From: an uncultured Eubacterium sp.
Lineage (GTDB): Bacteria > Bacillota > Clostridia > Lachnospirales > Lachnospiraceae
Reading direction: 5' to 3'
DNA: 50,765 nt
Assembly (NCBI GenBank): GCA_900552795.1
Contig: USBB01000017.1
Span: forward strand, 1 to 50,765
Shown here: positions 23,389-32,649 of the stretch, piece after piece
How the letters are laid out: each line of letters begins with the position of its first letter
Position numbering within the stretch: position 1 is the first letter of the stretch
The notes under the pieces: model-generated
Seen by the model: only the letters and a program-made list of their open reading frames with translations
The model's database searches: none
What the model was told of the DNA's origin: nothing
Position numbers and translations under genes: made by a program

Positions 23389-23417
23389 ATAATATATAAA
23401 ATGTTAATTTTGTCCAA
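23389..23417 (-). promoter_or_regulatory. Class A promoter A4
   Basis: -35 TTGGAC (23412-23417), 17 bp, -10 TATTAT (23389-23394). It is the promoter of the RpoD-like sigma gene, possible autoregulation. Confidence 0.75.
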
Positions 23418-23459
23418 AAGAGTAACTTATTTTTGTGAAATTTTGATATTGATTTTTAT

Positions 23460-23493
23460 AAAAAAAAGAAACTGTACAAAAATACAGTTTCTC
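23460..23493 (-). terminator. Intrinsic terminator after the 81-aa gene
   Basis: AGAAACTGTA / TACAGTTTCT hairpin then eight T. Confidence 0.85.
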
Positions 23494-23500
23494 TTTTTGT

Positions 23501-23746
23501 TTAGGCCACAATTCTTTTTTTAAAATTAGAAATCTCTTCTTTCCATGCAATCTCCCACATTTCAAGATTATTAAGAACAGCGTTTCTGACTGCCTCGTTA
23601 TCTTTACTATCGGCAACTATTTTGTCACCCATAGCAACGACATTCTGCCAGTCCTCATCTGTCATTTTTAGAAGTCCTTTGTTTTCAATGTAAACATCCA
23701 TCTCAAGAAGCTTCCTTTTGGTCCAAATAGTCTGTGCTTCGTTCAT
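23501..23746 (-). CDS. Small unknown protein (81 aa)
   Basis: Start chosen at the ATG with AAAGGAGG 8 nt upstream; the longer frame would read through the class B element. 81 aa, helical, begins MNEAQTIWTKRKLLEMDVYI, with no motif I recognise. Single-gene unit with B14 and a terminator. Confidence 0.7.
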   Translation of the reverse strand: MNEAQTIWTKRKLLEMDVYIENKGLLKMTDEDWQNVVAMGDKIVADSKDNEAVRNAVLNNLEMWEIAWKEEISNFKKRIVA

Positions 23747-23754
23747 ACTCAATT

Positions 23755-23792
23755 CCTCCTTTATGCATGATTCTGATATACCATAAAGGTGG
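23755..23792 (-). repeat. Inverted repeat joining B14 core to the Shine-Dalgarno
   Basis: CCTCCTTTATG (23755-23765) and CATAAAGGTGG (23782-23792), 11-bp arms with one mismatch and a 16-nt loop. Same arrangement as at 13010 and 24673. Confidence 0.5.
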
Positions 23793-23810
23793 ATTTTGAT
23801 TGTGCAGAAG
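23782..23810 (-). promoter_or_regulatory. Class B promoter element B14
   Basis: Minus strand TTCTGCACAATC then AAAATCCACCTTTATG. It overlaps the last codons region of the FtsL-like fragment. Confidence 0.5.
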
Positions 23811-23814
23811 AAAA

Positions 23815-24066
23815 TCATTCCGCATTTTCATACTGGTCCATATTATTTCTATGTTCAATTTCATAATATACAATCTGATTTTCGTTCGCAGGTTTCATTC
23901 CCAGTTTCTGTGCTCTCTGTTTAATCTCATCCAGATTAATCCCACTTGTAAGTTCTTTGTATCTGGCATCATTGTCAGCCTTTAAATCTGCTATTTTACT
24001 TTCCAGCGCAGTTTTTTGCCTGCTGAAAATAATTGCAGATGATTGAATTTTTATAAGTTTGTCCAT
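23815..24066 (-). CDS. FtsL/DivIC-like C-terminal fragment, doubtful gene
   Basis: 83 codons from the internal ATG. A coiled-coil stretch (RQKTALESKIADLKADND) is followed by NLDEIKQRAQKLGMKPANENQIVYYE, which resembles the conserved A..LGM.....QIVYY end of FtsL-type division proteins. The membrane helix expected at the N-terminus is absent. The frame starts within the T-run of the preceding terminator with no ribosome binding site. It may be a remnant of a longer gene or not be expressed. Confidence 0.4.
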   Translation of the reverse strand: MDKLIKIQSSAIIFSRQKTALESKIADLKADNDARYKELTSGINLDEIKQRAQKLGMKPANENQIVYYEIEHRNNMDQYENAE

Positions 24067-24074
24067 ATTTGTAC

Positions 24075-24106
24075 AAAAAAAAGAGACCACATTAATGTAG
24101 TCTCTT
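24075..24106 (-). terminator. Intrinsic terminator after the 38-aa gene
   Basis: AGAGACTACATT / AATGTGGTCTCT hairpin then eight or more T. Its T-run abuts the start of the FtsL-like fragment. Confidence 0.85.
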
Positions 24107-24115
24107 TAACTTTGT

Positions 24116-24232
24116 CTACTGGACTGTTTTCTGTTTATTGTTGTAGTCAATAGTCTTTTTACCTACAATATTTCCCACAATAATGCCAAACACAATACCA
24201 ATAGTTACAACACCTAATGCAATTAATCCCAT
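24116..24232 (-). CDS. 38-residue membrane mini-protein
   Basis: ATG with GGAGG at 8 nt; the ribosome binding site is inside the last codons of the upstream membrane protein gene. Sequence MGLIALGVVTIGIVFGIIVG, then NIVGKK and a polar tail: a single helix with small-residue repeats and a cytoplasmic basic end. It is followed by a terminator. Probably a small partner of the 141-aa membrane protein. Confidence 0.65.
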   Translation of the reverse strand: MGLIALGVVTIGIVFGIIVGNIVGKKTIDYNNKQKTVQ

Positions 24233-24237
24233 AATAA

Positions 24238-24663
24238 TTACCTCCTTGTATCAATGTTAATCTTTTGTACGCATATATATGTAGTTTCATATATTGGGTA
24301 CACGATTAAGAAATAGTTAATATATTTTACATTAACATATTCTTTAATATATTCGCTCACAAGTATTGTTTCTAAACATAATACTGCAGCTATCATTGCA
24401 GCTAAATGAATTATAAACGTTGGATTTTTGCTATCCGATTCAAGTGTTCTTGCTACTGATGATACTACGCATGGAGCAATATATATCAAACTTGTAACAA
24501 CATTGAATTGATGGCAAACAATAATAAGAAATCCTATTATTAATACAACTAAAAGCATTGCGGGTTCTATTAATTCAGCTCGTTCTGCTCTCTGTTTCAT
24601 AATATCAATATCTTTATTGTTTGTAAAGGCTTTTTCTGTAGGTTTTTCATTGTTAGTGTTCAT
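24238..24663 (-). CDS. Unknown membrane protein
   Basis: 141 aa from the ATG that has AGGAGG 9 nt upstream. N-terminal 35 residues polar, then hydrophobic segments AMLLVVLIIGFLIIVCHQF, SLIYIAPCVVSSVA, FIIHLAAMIAAVLCLETILV and YINYFLIVYPIYETTYICV: about four helices. No family recognised. The Shine-Dalgarno lies in one arm of a perfect 17-bp inverted repeat, so its translation may be blocked by RNA structure. Confidence 0.7.
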   Translation of the reverse strand: MNTNNEKPTEKAFTNNKDIDIMKQRAERAELIEPAMLLVVLIIGFLIIVCHQFNVVTSLIYIAPCVVSSVARTLESDSKNPTFIIHLAAMIAAVLCLETILVSEYIKEYVNVKYINYFLIVYPIYETTYICVQKINIDTRR

Positions 24664-24672
24664 AAAAATCAT

Positions 24673-24716
24673 CCTCCTTTATTGTATAAAAATAATTTGT
24701 TATACAATAAAGGAGG
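24673..24716 (-). repeat. Perfect 17-bp inverted repeat covering the Shine-Dalgarno
   Basis: Arms CCTCCTTTATTGTATAA (24673-24689) and TTATACAATAAAGGAGG (24700-24716) with a 10-nt loop. One arm holds the AAAGGAGG of the membrane protein gene; the other coincides with the core of class B element B15. Confidence 0.85.
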
Positions 24717-24730
24717 GTTTCATATAATTT
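24706..24730 (-). promoter_or_regulatory. Class B-position element B15 (divergent)
   Basis: Minus strand ATTATATG then AAACCCTCCTTTATT: in the class B position but with a core turned into an inverted Shine-Dalgarno. Confidence 0.4.
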
Positions 24731-24796
24731 TTAAGAAAATACTTCCGGATAAATATACTATAAAAACATTTTATCCCCCACAGCATGTTTATTTTT

Positions 24797-25843
24797 CTAC
24801 AGTTCTTCAATATCCTCTGTGCTGTTGTCTTCATCAGCAATGTCCTGTTCTTCTTTAATCTCGGCAATTGAGTCGGCAAGTGTTTTCTGATTGATGTTCG
24901 TATCATCAAAAATTTCAAATCCTGTTTTCTCAAGCAGTTCGCTCATAGCACTTACTGCTTCCATTTCAGTACATCCATCAAATGCACCAGCGCCAATGCT
25001 TTCAACATTATCTGGAATATATAAACCTTTCATGTCACTATTTTCAAATGCAAATGGCTTAATTTCTGTTTCTGATGCATTAATCATATATACATCTGAT
25101 GACATTTCTTTTACATTGTTAAGCTCTTTTGTCGGATCAATTCCATGCTGCATGAACATATTTACATCCTCATAAAGCTTCTCATAATCTTTAAGCGGGA
25201 ACGGTCCTTTATTTAAGTGTGTAAAATCAGCATTTTCAACCCATTTTTCATACTGTGGATCTGAGAAATGCATATACTTAAATGTGTTTTCCGCAAGATC
25301 CGGCATCTTTTCTTCAAGAATTGGCTTAATATTTTCCTCGAGCCACTGTCTATTGCACAGTATACCCTGTTCTTTATATATCTTTGCAGCAGCCACATAT
25401 ATAGCATGATCTTCATCCTTGAATATTGCTGCTCTGTCAGGACCTATTTTATCTCTTACATACTTATCATAAACAACGTCCTGCTTCAGGTGATCATCAA
25501 TGCCTATATACATAATAGGGTTATCTGCTTTAAGCGTCTGATTGTGCTCTCTGTAAGTTTCGATATGAGTTTTTTGACCAAGAGGCCCCTTCTCAATATC
25601 ATCAGCAAGTCTTGAGCGATCTCCCATCCACGCTTTTGTTTCATCAGCTGATATATCCATATGATTTGGAAATTCTATATATGAGACCTGCCCGTTTTTC
25701 GGATTTTCCTCAAAATGACTTAATTCCCTGTCTTTTATATATGCTCTTATAGCATCAGGAAATATTACTGCTGCAATATACTCTTTTTCGTCTGTAGTAT
25801 GACCATTCATCATTGAAGTCATAATGTGTTCAATACTTAACAT
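24797..25843 (-). CDS. Protein with a BspA-type leucine-rich repeat near the C-terminus
   Basis: 348 aa, soluble, acidic end (EEQDIADEDNSTEDIEEL). A single LRR_5-like unit is visible at about 264-300: IKPFAFENSDMKGLYIPDNV followed by ESIGAGAFDGCTEM. The first 250 residues (beginning MLSIEHIMTSMMNGHTTDEK) are not recognised. No signal peptide, so probably cytoplasmic. Good start (AAAGGAGG). It overlaps the preceding small gene by 7 nt. Confidence 0.7.
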   Translation of the reverse strand: MLSIEHIMTSMMNGHTTDEKEYIAAVIFPDAIRAYIKDRELSHFEENPKNGQVSYIEFPNHMDISADETKAWMGDRSRLADDIEKGPLGQKTHIETYREHNQTLKADNPIMYIGIDDHLKQDVVYDKYVRDKIGPDRAAIFKDEDHAIYVAAAKIYKEQGILCNRQWLEENIKPILEEKMPDLAENTFKYMHFSDPQYEKWVENADFTHLNKGPFPLKDYEKLYEDVNMFMQHGIDPTKELNNVKEMSSDVYMINASETEIKPFAFENSDMKGLYIPDNVESIGAGAFDGCTEMEAVSAMSELLEKTGFEIFDDTNINQKTLADSIAEIKEEQDIADEDNSTEDIEEL

Positions 25844-26031
25844 TCTTTTCCTCCTTTTACATATTCTGTTTTCTTTGCTCTGTAATCATAAGCAATATTG
25901 TCTGCTTGTCTTTCATTCTGAAACAGCATAACATCTTCCTTACTGCTGCCAAAATAGATTCTATGTGTTTTTGTCGAATAGCATAAATACTGTCCGTCCT
26001 TAACGATTACGTAATCCTTCTGTTCCTTCAA
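25837..26031 (-). CDS. Small unknown protein with TTG start
   Basis: 64 aa, basic, beta-rich look (YVIVKDGQYLCYSTKTHRIYFG). TTG start with AAAGGAAGG 8 nt upstream; there is no ATG alternative. It overlaps the LRR-like gene, so the two are co-translated. First gene behind B16. Confidence 0.6.
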   Translation of the reverse strand: MKEQKDYVIVKDGQYLCYSTKTHRIYFGSSKEDVMLFQNERQADNIAYDYRAKKTEYVKGGKEC

Positions 26032-26057
26032 GTAAATACCCTTCCTTTCTTAAATAT

Positions 26058-26089
26058 ACTATATATATGGATTTTTTTTATAAATGATA
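26058..26089 (-). promoter_or_regulatory. Class B promoter element B16
   Basis: Minus strand TATCATTTAT, A-run, then AAAATCCATATATATA. Confidence 0.6.
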
Positions 26090-26093
26090 ATAA

Positions 26094-26122
26094 AAAGAAC
26101 ACAGTAATATACTGTGTTCTTT
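26094..26122 (-). terminator. Intrinsic terminator after the subtilase-adhesin gene
   Basis: AAAGAACACAGTA / TACTGTGTTCTTT, 13-bp arms, then T-rich. Confidence 0.85.
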
Positions 26123-26127
26123 ATTTG

Positions 26128-29100
26128 TTAATGTATCAGATGTGTACGAAATCTGTCAGTGATTTTAGTTATGTCATCATCGTTCGGATCATTAGGCTTC
26201 TTTTTATCAGTTCCACAATTAAACGCTGATTCTGATATATCATTTTCATTATTCTTATGCGCTGTTTCGACTGTGTTAATCTTAGTTTTCTTATACACAA
26301 GATTTTCAGTAGTCCAACCTATATCATGATTGAGAAAACTAATATTTGAATCACCAAGATATAATGGAACTGTAAAGTCATAATCATAAGTTCTAGTACA
26401 ATCATTTGCTGTATATATATTGTCAAGATTTATTACAGGACTAACGGCTTTTCCAGAATCTGTTCCTGTAAGTTTATTTACTGTTCCCATAAGCTTGAGT
26501 GACTGACCTCTTGCAACATCAAGAAGAGATGCTTCCTGCAATGCTTTAGGAAATTCCACATCAACTGTACTTACATAGCCATATGTTATTATACGTACTT
26601 TTCCAGACTGTCCAAGCAGGAATTTAGGGCCATATTCATCAGATGATACTACCGGATAAACTGTGCCTGCTTTATTTACTGGAGAATTTTTATCATCTCT
26701 TTCAATGCGGCTGTAGATACTTATATTTCTTGATTCAATAATTTCCTTATTGTTATCAGGGTTTGGATCTGGCTGTGGATTTGTCTCCGGCTGTGGATCC
26801 AGTTTTTTCTCCCATGTGCCTTTATTTCCCGGCTCAGGTGTTTTAGGATTTATAACTTTTCCTGTAATATTTCTTACATTTCCAGCCTCATCACAAACAT
26901 ATATTTTTGCAGTAATTTTTGATGCATCCTTAAAATCCTTATAAAGATTTGGCAGCTTATCCACATTCTTATCAAATTCTACATTTGAGTCACGCAGAGT
27001 CTGCATATCCGATGCTCTAAGTTCTGTTGCTATATATACACCGTCGTACTTGTTACCTGATACTTTGTGACAAATATATGTAATGCCAATATCTTCTGAC
27101 TTTGATGAATCATAAACATTCATCCATACATATTTAACACCTGATACATCTGTTGTTGCATTTCCATTTCCATTTTTATCAGTAACAGTTACTTTTAATT
27201 CAGTTCTCATTCCATCATCATTAACTGACATGGTTCCAGCTGTTTCATCAATCTGAAGACTGGTGCCGCTTCCTGCACAATAATTACTATTGAGAGCACT
27301 GATAAGAGTACCAGTTTTAATAGTATAATTTCCGTCAGGTGCGGTTTTATCTATTTTTGTTGTAAGAATTTTAGTTTCTGTAAGATTTGAAGATCTGTCT
27401 GTTGCAATACCGTAGTATGTTTCAGAACCCTCTGTTCTATCAATCTTATCATTCTTATTAGTAATATAAGATGAAACATCTTTTCTACTAATAGTAGGTT
27501 TGAATGTTGAATCATTCCAGTCTTTAAATTTGCTTATATTACTAAGGTCCTCAAGATCTGTATTATTCTTTGTTAACAGTCTCCTGATACCAGAACCTGT
27601 ATCCATTGAATGAAAATCTATCATAAGATTTTTGTTTATCCATTGTGTAGACCAAGTATCAGTTGTGAGAGCTGTACCAAACAATACATTTGCATTGTCA
27701 TTTCGAGTTATAGCTTCATGATTTGCAGTAGCAGTTGCATATACTTTACTGTTAATTGTTTCATCTGTCCTTGCCTGAAGATAAGTATCTTTATCATCAG
27801 TGCTTGGTCCACTGTTGTCTAACCAATGCGCATAAATTGTAACGCTGTCATCTTCTGAGTTTGTGTTATCATCTGCATAATAATCGTTACTAATAAGAAT
27901 TTCTCCTTTGTTAGTAATAATTTCTTTACGATTTTTTACACTATTGTTATCTGCTTCAGAATTATCAGTTTCAGGCTTTTTGATATTAAAATAACCCTCA
28001 AGATCAAATCCTTCTCTTTTTGCAATAGCAGGAAGGTTTGTTATAAGCTCGCTGTCGAGACACTGGCCTTTTCCTGAATAAAAACCGTGGTCATAAACTT
28101 CGTGAATCAAAATTGTTCCATCGCTGTTTAAATTATCCTCTGTTGTATCTCTTGATAGTGCATTCTCTGTACTATTTGGGTTAAGACGTCTAGGATCAAT
28201 ATTGATATGATATGTTTTTGGATTCCAGTTTGCAGTAACAGTGATCTGCATATTTCCGTTGGCAATTAATTTCTTGATTTTTTCTATCTGACCTGAATTT
28301 CCATTAGGCTTGCTTGAGATATAAATCTGGTAATAATCATTAATCCATGACTCAATATCTGAAAGTTCATAGCCTCTGAGATAAAGTTTCATCTTATCGG
28401 CAGATTTAACATTCATTACATCATTACCATACACAAGAGTTGTCTGTAACGGTACAAAATTTCCATTTGCAGAACTACTTGTTAAAATAAGACCGTTTTC
28501 GTCAGTCTTATAATACATTCCATCTGTACCTTTTTGAGGAATATTCTTAAATCCTGCTTTTTTGCCGGTATCACTTACACCTGCATTATAATTAATAGTA
28601 AGTCCATATCTTGTATAGTAAAAATCAAATCTTGTTGTTCCATTCGCATTAATATTTTTTGTTTGCGAAACTGGAGTTTTCAATCCGTCTTCTGTATAAA
28701 CATCAGGTGTTACAAATGTATCAGACGTTCCATAATAAGTATTTGACCATTCTTTTCTCAATTCATAATTATTTGAATCAAGAATGTCTGGATTTCCTGT
28801 TGGTTTCTGTACCCAATGATATACTTTGTATGCTGTATCATTTCTAGGAGTCCAATGTGCAGTAATAACAGTATCTTTGGCACCCATTGTAAATATTTTA
28901 CTATTCATAACTGCAGCTGTATCGCCAGTCTGAATGTTTCCTTCTGAATCAGTTATCTCCCAGTATGCAAAATCATAACCATTTCTTACGGGTGTATTTA
29001 TAATTCGATTTTCTTTGAAATCAAGATAAATCTCTTTACTTGCGCCTTGTTTAAAAGCACTGCCCTTTTCAGTTTCTTCTTTATCAGAATCATTCCAATA

Positions 29101-32100
29101 AACGGTGCTTGTTCTAATATTTTCAGTATCACTCTTTTCACGCGGAATAACTGTAAGCTTATAATTGCCTTTTTGAGCTGTAGCGGTAAGATAAACATCG
29201 TGAGCTGGCATATTAAGCTTAAGTTTCATTTTAGATAAATCAATACCAAGTTCTTTTTCTAAACTGGCTGCATCCTGCGATGTGGTCCATCCACGCCATC
29301 TATAGCCTATTTCTTCTTCTGCAGACGTTGTTACATCTGCACCATATTCATAGTTAAAATCTATACTTTTCTTTGTTTCAGCATCCTCTTTGGAAATACC
29401 AAGACTTTTTGGATCAATTCCTTCGTCTGCCGTCAGATGAAGCACATATGAATTTCTGTCATAATACAGATTAATTGTCATATTATTAACAACTGCCTGA
29501 CTATCAGCTTCATATTGTACATAATGACATCCTTCAATGTTATCAATATAATCATTTATAAATGAACTTACTTTTGTACCGTATGTTTTGGCAATAGTCT
29601 TATCTTTTGATGCAATATGTGTATAATTATCTGATTGAATATCTCTGATAAAATATTTAAGTGCTATATTACAATCTGCGGCTGTCCATCTGGCCTCAAG
29701 TACAGTGTCTGCTGTAATGGTAAACTTATCACCATTATTATATGTTTTACTTACATCAGTGCCGACGGTTTCATACCACTTGCTAAAATTCCGTCCTGTC
29801 TGATTCATATCAAGACCATCTGGCGGATTAACAGTAACTTCAGTGTTTTTATCATATGTTTCTGTTTTAATTGCTCCATTTGCGCCAATATATGTCAGCG
29901 ATACCTGTGATGCCGGAACTGGTGAATTTGTAAACTTGGCAAAAAGCGTAGTATCTTGACTAAATGTATCACTTCCCGGCAATACTCCATTTGAGCTGAT
30001 GTACTTATAATTGCTGGCATCATCATATCTGTCAAATATATTATCTGTCTTGGCCGGTTTATCTATTGCTGTAATTTTTTCTACACTCATATCATAATCA
30101 GCATATGAAACCTTTATTGCACCGCTCTTCATATTAATGAACTGCGGTTGCTCACCTGATTTTAGTTCCCATATGGCGTATAATATAGAATCATCATTAG
30201 GTACTTTATATGTCGTGTCACCGCTTGAAGCGTTAGCATCAGTACTCCAGCCTTTAAAGGTATATCCCGGACGTTCCATAGTAAAATTCTTATCTTGTAA
30301 GAATGTTTTTGAAACGTCTACATTACTTCCTATCTGACAGCTTAATTTCTCCGTCATATCATCATGCAGTCCAAGGATTACGCCGCCATTAGGATTGATG
30401 GTAACATCCCTGTTTGCAAGTTTCCAATGGGCATAAATTGTAAGGTTTCCTGCATATTGCCACTGGTTTTTAAAATTCCAATAATCACCAACCACAAAAT
30501 AACCATTTGAATTATAAACTTGAGTTCCTCCTTCAGGATCTGTATACCATCCTAAAAATGTATACCCATCTTTTTTAGCAGTACCCAGCGCATAATAATA
30601 TGTTTGTTGTGCAGTAACTTTAACTGTATGACTATTTGACGTTCCAGCATTAGTACTAAAATTGCCTCCAACAAGTGTTCCTCCATTTGGATTACATGTT
30701 AGACTCCAGATATGTTTTTCATTGTTTTCAAATGTCCATGTAGCATGATCTCCTGCGCTATACCATCCAACTTTTTGACAGTCTGGATTATTATACATTG
30801 GCGCATACCAATTAGGTTTAGTAGAACTTGTAAATCCGGCATATGGAAGATCTATTGGTCCCATTGCTGTAGCTGTTATGGCAGAATATCCTTTCTTCGC
30901 TAATGTCATAGTAAATGTTGTTGCTCCGATATAATAATTGTCTCCTTCTGTAGTGCCTTCAGGATTATTTATTTTAAAAGAATTGTATATATCAGTTCCT
31001 GAATGAAAAGCAACTGATAAATGATATCTACCTGTATGTGCACTATTGCTGTCAATTGTAATACTTACTCGATAATAACCTGTTGCGTCTCCTGTATATC
31101 TTAAATAATAAAATCCAGAATTACTATCCCATAATTTAAAATCTCGCCAATTAGATGTATATACTTCATCTTTAAAATTAAAATCATTTTCAAGATGTTT
31201 TGCATATGACATTTCTGCTGACTCATTGGTTTCGCTATCAAAAACGCTTATATCCTGATTGAGGTAATGGCTCTTTTTTAGTACGTCTACTTTTTCAGCA
31301 TCATTAAGTCCCTGCCAGAAATAAGCTATATGGTCTTCAGTGTCATTCTTGATAAGTTCATTCAAATCATCTGCTGACAATTCATTCCAGTTCTTATATT
31401 TCTTTTTTGTTTCTCTTTTAATTTTTTCAATTAAAGGTTCGTACTGCTCCTTTTTGTCTTCTATTTTCTTTTCTTCAACCTTATTGGTATTTACATTTTC
31501 AAGTGCAAGTATTCCTCTTCCTGTATACTGGCTATTCTTACCTGTATTAACAGCATATTTATCAAGAATTGTTTCAATATCATTTGTTGAATATGTTTTG
31601 TCAACACCTTTTAATAAAGAAACAATACCTGTAACCTTTGCTGCTGATATTGATGTGCCTGATGCCGTTTCGGTCTCGCCAATTGCAGCATAGTCAATAC
31701 AGCTTCCATAGTTTGTAAACTCTGATGGATTGAGGTCATTATCAACTGATGAAACAGTAATAACTTCACTAATATTTGCAGGTGAATAATAATCTGTGTT
31801 TGTTCCATAGTTACCGGCGGCAGCAACAACTATTATTCCTGCATCCACTGCATCCTTAACTGCCTTTTTTATAAGTCCACTGTCACTTGATGCTGTAGCG
31901 ACAGAAAGATTGATTACATCAACATCCTGCTCCACGGCATATTCTATTCCTTTATATAAGGAAGCAACCGTTCCACGGCCTGATGAGTCAATAACTTTGA
32001 CCGGCATCAAATCTACATTGTCAGCAGTCATCTCTGAAATAATACCAGCCATGGCATTACCATGTCCATTATCATCCGAAAAATCATCACCACCTGTTGC

Positions 32101-32631
32101 TGAGAAATTAGCGCCCTTCAAGATTCTGTTGTCAGTGCCATATCCTGAAATACCCGAGTCAATCACAGCTACGCGTAAATCATTGCCTGTAGTATTTTCT
32201 CCATCAAGATATTTTTTCAAAGCAGACTCCTGACTGTCATACTCGTTTTTGATTTCAGAGCCTGCAGCATTTCCGCTTACAGTAATAACATCATCACTGT
32301 ATGTTTCTGTAATATTTTCGTCAGTATAATCACTTGGAACCATATACATATTGTTTCCAAGCGATTTGACACTGTCTGACTCTTCCAAAGAAACTGCTGA
32401 CTGTATAATCTTATGGGATGATACCTTGTTAAAATCATACATTTCATTTGTGATTTCTCTGGAGCCTGTATCTGACGATATATATTTGCCTTTGTCTGCA
32501 ATCGTAATATTTTCTTTTGGAGAATTAGTCATGCATGCATAACCTAATCCAGCAATACCGCACACTGCAATAACAGCTGCTGATAAAAGCTTTTTTCTGT
32601 TAAGTTTTGCTTTTTCCTTTAAATTTGACAT
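26128..32631 (-). CDS. Giant surface protein: subtilase domain plus InlB/Listeria-Bacteroides repeats
   Basis: 2167 aa. N-terminal signal/anchor helix (LLSAAVIAVCGIAGLGYAC). An S8 subtilase follows with a complete triad: Asp158 (VAVIDSG), His190 (NGHGNAMAG), Ser327 (ASGTSISA), and the oxyanion Asn274 (AAGN). After a spacer come many InlB B-repeat units of the type GYTFLGWYTDPEGGTQVY through about residue 1560, then bacterial Ig-like segments (KIDKTAPDGNYTIKTGTL). A C-terminal region shared with the 2472-aa protein ends THLIH. No LPXTG motif or membrane anchor at the C-terminus. It starts 18 nt after the 662-aa gene. I infer a surface protease-adhesin that may process itself or neighbours. Confidence 0.85.
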   Translation of the reverse strand: MSNLKEKAKLNRKKLLSAAVIAVCGIAGLGYACMTNSPKENITIADKGKYISSDTGSREITNEMYDFNKVSSHKIIQSAVSLEESDSVKSLGNNMYMVPSDYTDENITETYSDDVITVSGNAAGSEIKNEYDSQESALKKYLDGENTTGNDLRVAVIDSGISGYGTDNRILKGANFSATGGDDFSDDNGHGNAMAGIISEMTADNVDLMPVKVIDSSGRGTVASLYKGIEYAVEQDVDVINLSVATASSDSGLIKKAVKDAVDAGIIVVAAAGNYGTNTDYYSPANISEVITVSSVDNDLNPSEFTNYGSCIDYAAIGETETASGTSISAAKVTGIVSLLKGVDKTYSTNDIETILDKYAVNTGKNSQYTGRGILALENVNTNKVEEKKIEDKKEQYEPLIEKIKRETKKKYKNWNELSADDLNELIKNDTEDHIAYFWQGLNDAEKVDVLKKSHYLNQDISVFDSETNESAEMSYAKHLENDFNFKDEVYTSNWRDFKLWDSNSGFYYLRYTGDATGYYRVSITIDSNSAHTGRYHLSVAFHSGTDIYNSFKINNPEGTTEGDNYYIGATTFTMTLAKKGYSAITATAMGPIDLPYAGFTSSTKPNWYAPMYNNPDCQKVGWYSAGDHATWTFENNEKHIWSLTCNPNGGTLVGGNFSTNAGTSNSHTVKVTAQQTYYYALGTAKKDGYTFLGWYTDPEGGTQVYNSNGYFVVGDYWNFKNQWQYAGNLTIYAHWKLANRDVTINPNGGVILGLHDDMTEKLSCQIGSNVDVSKTFLQDKNFTMERPGYTFKGWSTDANASSGDTTYKVPNDDSILYAIWELKSGEQPQFINMKSGAIKVSYADYDMSVEKITAIDKPAKTDNIFDRYDDASNYKYISSNGVLPGSDTFSQDTTLFAKFTNSPVPASQVSLTYIGANGAIKTETYDKNTEVTVNPPDGLDMNQTGRNFSKWYETVGTDVSKTYNNGDKFTITADTVLEARWTAADCNIALKYFIRDIQSDNYTHIASKDKTIAKTYGTKVSSFINDYIDNIEGCHYVQYEADSQAVVNNMTINLYYDRNSYVLHLTADEGIDPKSLGISKEDAETKKSIDFNYEYGADVTTSAEEEIGYRWRGWTTSQDAASLEKELGIDLSKMKLKLNMPAHDVYLTATAQKGNYKLTVIPREKSDTENIRTSTVYWNDSDKEETEKGSAFKQGASKEIYLDFKENRIINTPVRNGYDFAYWEITDSEGNIQTGDTAAVMNSKIFTMGAKDTVITAHWTPRNDTAYKVYHWVQKPTGNPDILDSNNYELRKEWSNTYYGTSDTFVTPDVYTEDGLKTPVSQTKNINANGTTRFDFYYTRYGLTINYNAGVSDTGKKAGFKNIPQKGTDGMYYKTDENGLILTSSSANGNFVPLQTTLVYGNDVMNVKSADKMKLYLRGYELSDIESWINDYYQIYISSKPNGNSGQIEKIKKLIANGNMQITVTANWNPKTYHINIDPRRLNPNSTENALSRDTTEDNLNSDGTILIHEVYDHGFYSGKGQCLDSELITNLPAIAKREGFDLEGYFNIKKPETDNSEADNNSVKNRKEIITNKGEILISNDYYADDNTNSEDDSVTIYAHWLDNSGPSTDDKDTYLQARTDETINSKVYATATANHEAITRNDNANVLFGTALTTDTWSTQWINKNLMIDFHSMDTGSGIRRLLTKNNTDLEDLSNISKFKDWNDSTFKPTISRKDVSSYITNKNDKIDRTEGSETYYGIATDRSSNLTETKILTTKIDKTAPDGNYTIKTGTLISALNSNYCAGSGTSLQIDETAGTMSVNDDGMRTELKVTVTDKNGNGNATTDVSGVKYVWMNVYDSSKSEDIGITYICHKVSGNKYDGVYIATELRASDMQTLRDSNVEFDKNVDKLPNLYKDFKDASKITAKIYVCDEAGNVRNITGKVINPKTPEPGNKGTWEKKLDPQPETNPQPDPNPDNNKEIIESRNISIYSRIERDDKNSPVNKAGTVYPVVSSDEYGPKFLLGQSGKVRIITYGYVSTVDVEFPKALQEASLLDVARGQSLKLMGTVNKLTGTDSGKAVSPVINLDNIYTANDCTRTYDYDFTVPLYLGDSNISFLNHDIGWTTENLVYKKTKINTVETAHKNNENDISESAFNCGTDKKKPNDPNDDDITKITDRFRTHLIH

Positions 32632-32649
32632 TTGTTTTCTCCTTTTTTT

